From assembly GCA_964509195.1 (NCBI GenBank), contig CAZDWJ010000006.1, forward strand, positions 62,001 through 126,000: 64,000 nucleotides of DNA, in the 5' to 3' direction. Positions 62,161 through 64,000 of this stretch are shown one piece after another. The position numbers were made by a program, and so were the translations under genes. Below the pieces are notes generated by a model. That model was not told the origin of the DNA. It made no database searches and saw only the letters and a program-made list of their open reading frames with translations. The DNA is from UBA4802 sp964509195 (GTDB taxonomy: Bacteria; Spirochaetota; UBA4802; UB4802). Numbering within the stretch: the stretch's first letter is position 1; every line of letters starts with the position of its first letter.

Positions 62161-63312
62161 ATGGGACGAAACTATTTATTTACATCTGAATCTGTGTCTG
62201 AAGGGCATCCTGATAAAGTTGCAGACCAGATTTCTGATGCAATATTAGATGAACACATAAAAGGCGATCCGTATTCGCGGGTTGCATGCGAAACGCTAGT
62301 TACCACAAACCGCGTTGTTATTTCAGGTGAGATTACCTCATCAGTAGCTGTCGACTATGAGGCGGTAGCACGCAAAGTTATAGCAGAGATTGGTTACACT
62401 AATCCGGAAATAGGTTTTGATGCACACAGCTGTATTGTGGAAGTCTTTGTGCATCCCCAATCGCCTGATATTTCGCAGGGCGTTACTGAAGGTCAGGGGC
62501 TTTTCAAGGAGCAGGGTGCAGGCGATCAGGGTATGATGTTTGGCTATGCTGTAGCTGAAACTGATGAGCTGATGCCCATGCCAATTTTGTATGCACACCG
62601 GCTTGTAAAACGATTGGCTGAAATCCGGAAAAAAGGTGAGGTAAATTTTTTACGCCCTGATGGGAAATCACAGGTTACCGTTGAATATGAAAACGACAAG
62701 CCAAAACGCATCAGCGCTATAGTTATTTCAACACAGCATGACGGGGCGGTTTCATTGCCCACTCTGGAAGAGATGGTTCGTGAGCTTGTCATAAAAAAAG
62801 TTATCCCTGCGCATCTGTGGGATAGCAATACCAAAATATATGTCAACCCCACTGGCCGTTTTGAGATAGGTGGGCCGCACGGTGATACCGGTTTAACGGG
62901 AAGAAAAATTATTGTCGATAGTTACGGTGGAATGGGCCGGCACGGTGGCGGCGCATTTTCAGGCAAAGACCCATCAAAGGTGGACCGCTCTGCAGCGTAT
63001 ATGGGCCGATACATTGCAAAGAATATTGTGGCCGCAGGGCTTGCATACCGATGTGAGCTGCAGGTGGCGTATGCCATAGGTGTGGCTGATCCCGTATCGG
63101 TGATGGTGGATACATTTGGTACCCATACCATCCCTGAAGAAGAAATTGAAAAGCGAATAAAAAATGTATTTAACTTAAAGCCAAAATCCATAATACAAAC
63201 GCTTGATCTGCTCAAACCCAAATACAGAGCAACAGCTGCATACGGTCACTTTGGCCGCAACGAGTCAGGCTTTACCTGGGAAGAAACCAAGGTGGCAGCA
63301 CAGCTTAGGTGA
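62161..63312 (+). CDS. metK: S-adenosylmethionine synthetase
   Basis: Makes S-adenosylmethionine from methionine and ATP. The 383 residues carry FTSESVSEGHPDKVADQISD near 7-26, GAGDQGMMFGYA, FEIGGPHGDTGLTGRKIIVD and GGGAFSGKDPSKVDRSAAYM, with all family signatures intact and normal length. AAGGAG lies before the ATG with somewhat long spacing. No SAM riboswitch-like structure is seen in the upstream 60 bases. A strong terminator follows. Confidence 0.98.
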   Translation: MGRNYLFTSESVSEGHPDKVADQISDAILDEHIKGDPYSRVACETLVTTNRVVISGEITSSVAVDYEAVARKVIAEIGYTNPEIGFDAHSCIVEVFVHPQSPDISQGVTEGQGLFKEQGAGDQGMMFGYAVAETDELMPMPILYAHRLVKRLAEIRKKGEVNFLRPDGKSQVTVEYENDKPKRISAIVISTQHDGAVSLPTLEEMVRELVIKKVIPAHLWDSNTKIYVNPTGRFEIGGPHGDTGLTGRKIIVDSYGGMGRHGGGAFSGKDPSKVDRSAAYMGRYIAKNIVAAGLAYRCELQVAYAIGVADPVSVMVDTFGTHTIPEEEIEKRIKNVFNLKPKSIIQTLDLLKPKYRATAAYGHFGRNESGFTWEETKVAAQLR

Positions 63313-63357
63313 AGGTCTATACTTAGCTGATTAAAATCGGGATTCAATATAGAAATG

Positions 63358-63389
63358 AAAAAGGATGGCATGAGTGCCATCCTTTTTTT
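63358..63389 (+). terminator. Terminator of metK
   Basis: AAAAAGGATGGCA pairs with TGCCATCCTTTTT around a four-base loop (TGAG), then TT. A classical intrinsic terminator 45 bases after the stop. Confidence 0.9.
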
Positions 63390-63445
63390 ATTCAAAAATT
63401 ATATTATTAAGAAGTTGGAAAATTTAAAAAAAATTTAAAAACTAC

Positions 63446-63486
63446 TTGACACTATATATAAAGTATATATATACTTTATATATAGT
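63446..63486 (+). promoter_or_regulatory. Promoter overlapped by a 36-bp perfect palindrome (PadR operator)
   Basis: TTGACA (63446-63451) and TATACT (63470-63475) are 18 bases apart. Bases 63451-63486 equal their own reverse complement over all 36 positions, with arms beginning ACTATATATAAAGTATAT. The palindrome covers the -10 and the end of the -35 and lies 30 bases before the PadR start, so binding would block RNA polymerase. This is a strong candidate for autorepression. Confidence 0.75.
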
Positions 63487-63516
63487 TAAAAAATAATAAG
63501 TGTAAAGGAATAATGA

Positions 63517-64000
63517 ATGTCTATCAAATACGCTATACTGGGCCTTCTTCATTACACAGATATGCATGGGTACAGGATAAAGGACCATATAGAGAAAAAT
63601 TTTGGTCACATGTGGACAATCAACTTTGGGCAGATTTACACCAGTTTAAAGGATCTTGAGGAAAGCGGGTTAATTGAAGTTACTGAAGTTGTCCCTTCTG
63701 ATGATGGTGGACCCTATAAGAAGTGTTATCGCATAACAGAAGAAGGTAAAAAAGATTTTGCGCAGTGGCTTCACTCATCACCTGAAAAACAGATGCTATT
63801 GCGTGATCCTTTTCTATTACGTTTTGCTTTCTTTGGATTTGGAGATTCAGCACGTGCAGTAGAGATAATCGATGAACAGATACAACTATATAAAGAGCAA
63901 CTGCAAAGAAGAACCCAGAACCTTTCACGGTGGCGTAAGCAAGGTGTGTATGTCAGATTAATTGCTGACCTTGGTGTCAAATTTAATGAAATGTATCTTG
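63517..64000 (+). CDS. PadR-family transcriptional regulator (runs off window end)
   Basis: A frame starting ATG 63517 with AAAGGA upstream stays open to the window edge, giving at least 161 residues: MSIKYAILGLLHYTDMHGYR, then GQIYTSLKDLEESGLIEVTE and KKCYRITEEGKKDFAQWL. This is the PadR winged-helix domain, followed by a helical dimerisation part (RAVEIIDEQIQLYKEQLQRR), typical of the larger Vir-like/PadR-C group. PadR proteins repress efflux or phenolic-stress genes and often themselves. Any regulated transporter would lie just beyond the window. Confidence 0.9.
   Translation, partial: MSIKYAILGLLHYTDMHGYRIKDHIEKNFGHMWTINFGQIYTSLKDLEESGLIEVTEVVPSDDGGPYKKCYRITEEGKKDFAQWLHSSPEKQMLLRDPFLLRFAFFGFGDSARAVEIIDEQIQLYKEQLQRRTQNLSRWRKQGVYVRLIADLGVKFNEMYL

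Noticed and set aside
1..64000. CRISPR array, prophage or complete insertion sequence
   Set aside because: No regularly spaced repeats, phage structural genes or intact transposase were seen; only an integrase tail and small repeats remain.

Overview
The window looks like chromosome from a low-GC (upper thirties percent by eye), diderm, motile bacterium. A spirochaete (Spirochaetota) is my best guess, at moderate confidence. LolA, a small beta-barrel protein and a lipoprotein imply an outer membrane. A PilZ protein, a CheX phosphatase, an ATPase-HDOD fusion and a flagellin-type (Maf/DUF115) glycosyltransferase fit a motile, c-di-GMP-using cell, and there are many TPR proteins. No rRNA, tRNA, CRISPR array or intact insertion sequence was found.

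Layout. 0.5-8.2 kb: trxB, an N-formylglutamate amidohydrolase-like gene, an Lrp regulator coupled to an HhH-GPD glycosylase, a 56-residue membrane protein, a secreted two-module carbohydrate-binding-fold protein and a 1001-residue membrane TPR protein. 8.5-14.1 kb: a SNF2/RapA-type helicase, a PilZ protein, a stand-alone Lon N-domain protein with unknown neighbours, and mazEF. 14.3-19.5 kb (minus strand): a YidD/TPR/TPR operon, an MBL hydrolase and a DUF898/M48 protease pair. 19.7-23.8 kb: psd, a cytidylate kinase-like gene, a TPR protein and slyD.

24.1-33.4 kb is an accessory catabolic island. A minus-strand operon with overlapping genes encodes a cupin, an ADP-forming acyl-CoA synthetase with ATP-grasp first, a beta-keto acid cleavage enzyme (BKACE), an RpiB-like isomerase and an IolD-like ThDP hydrolase. 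It faces a Gfo/Idh/MocA-SCP2 fusion and an internally deleted GPH sugar transporter, with an IclR regulator divergent from the operon. Together they suggest oxidation and opening of a cyclitol-like compound, then BKACE cleavage and ATP recovery.

33.4-52.3 kb is mostly housekeeping and envelope: panC, dnaE, a Trm112-like protein, a SurA/PpiD-like protein, cheX, TPR genes, Maf, HDOD, comEC, lolA and hpt. 52.4-54.6 kb is a gene graveyard: a truncated GlsB-like gene behind a repeat, an integrase tail, a helix-turn-helix remnant and a decayed Phd/VapC module. 54.7-64 kb returns to housekeeping (gap, tpiA, secG, ferredoxin, metK) and ends inside a PadR regulator behind a 36-bp perfect palindrome.

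The most unusual signal is genome-scale: a short non-palindromic word, GCGATAG usually followed by YTM, occurs about 33 times by eye on both strands, in all codon frames and between genes. It resembles a HIP1-like or DNA-uptake-sequence-like iterated motif.
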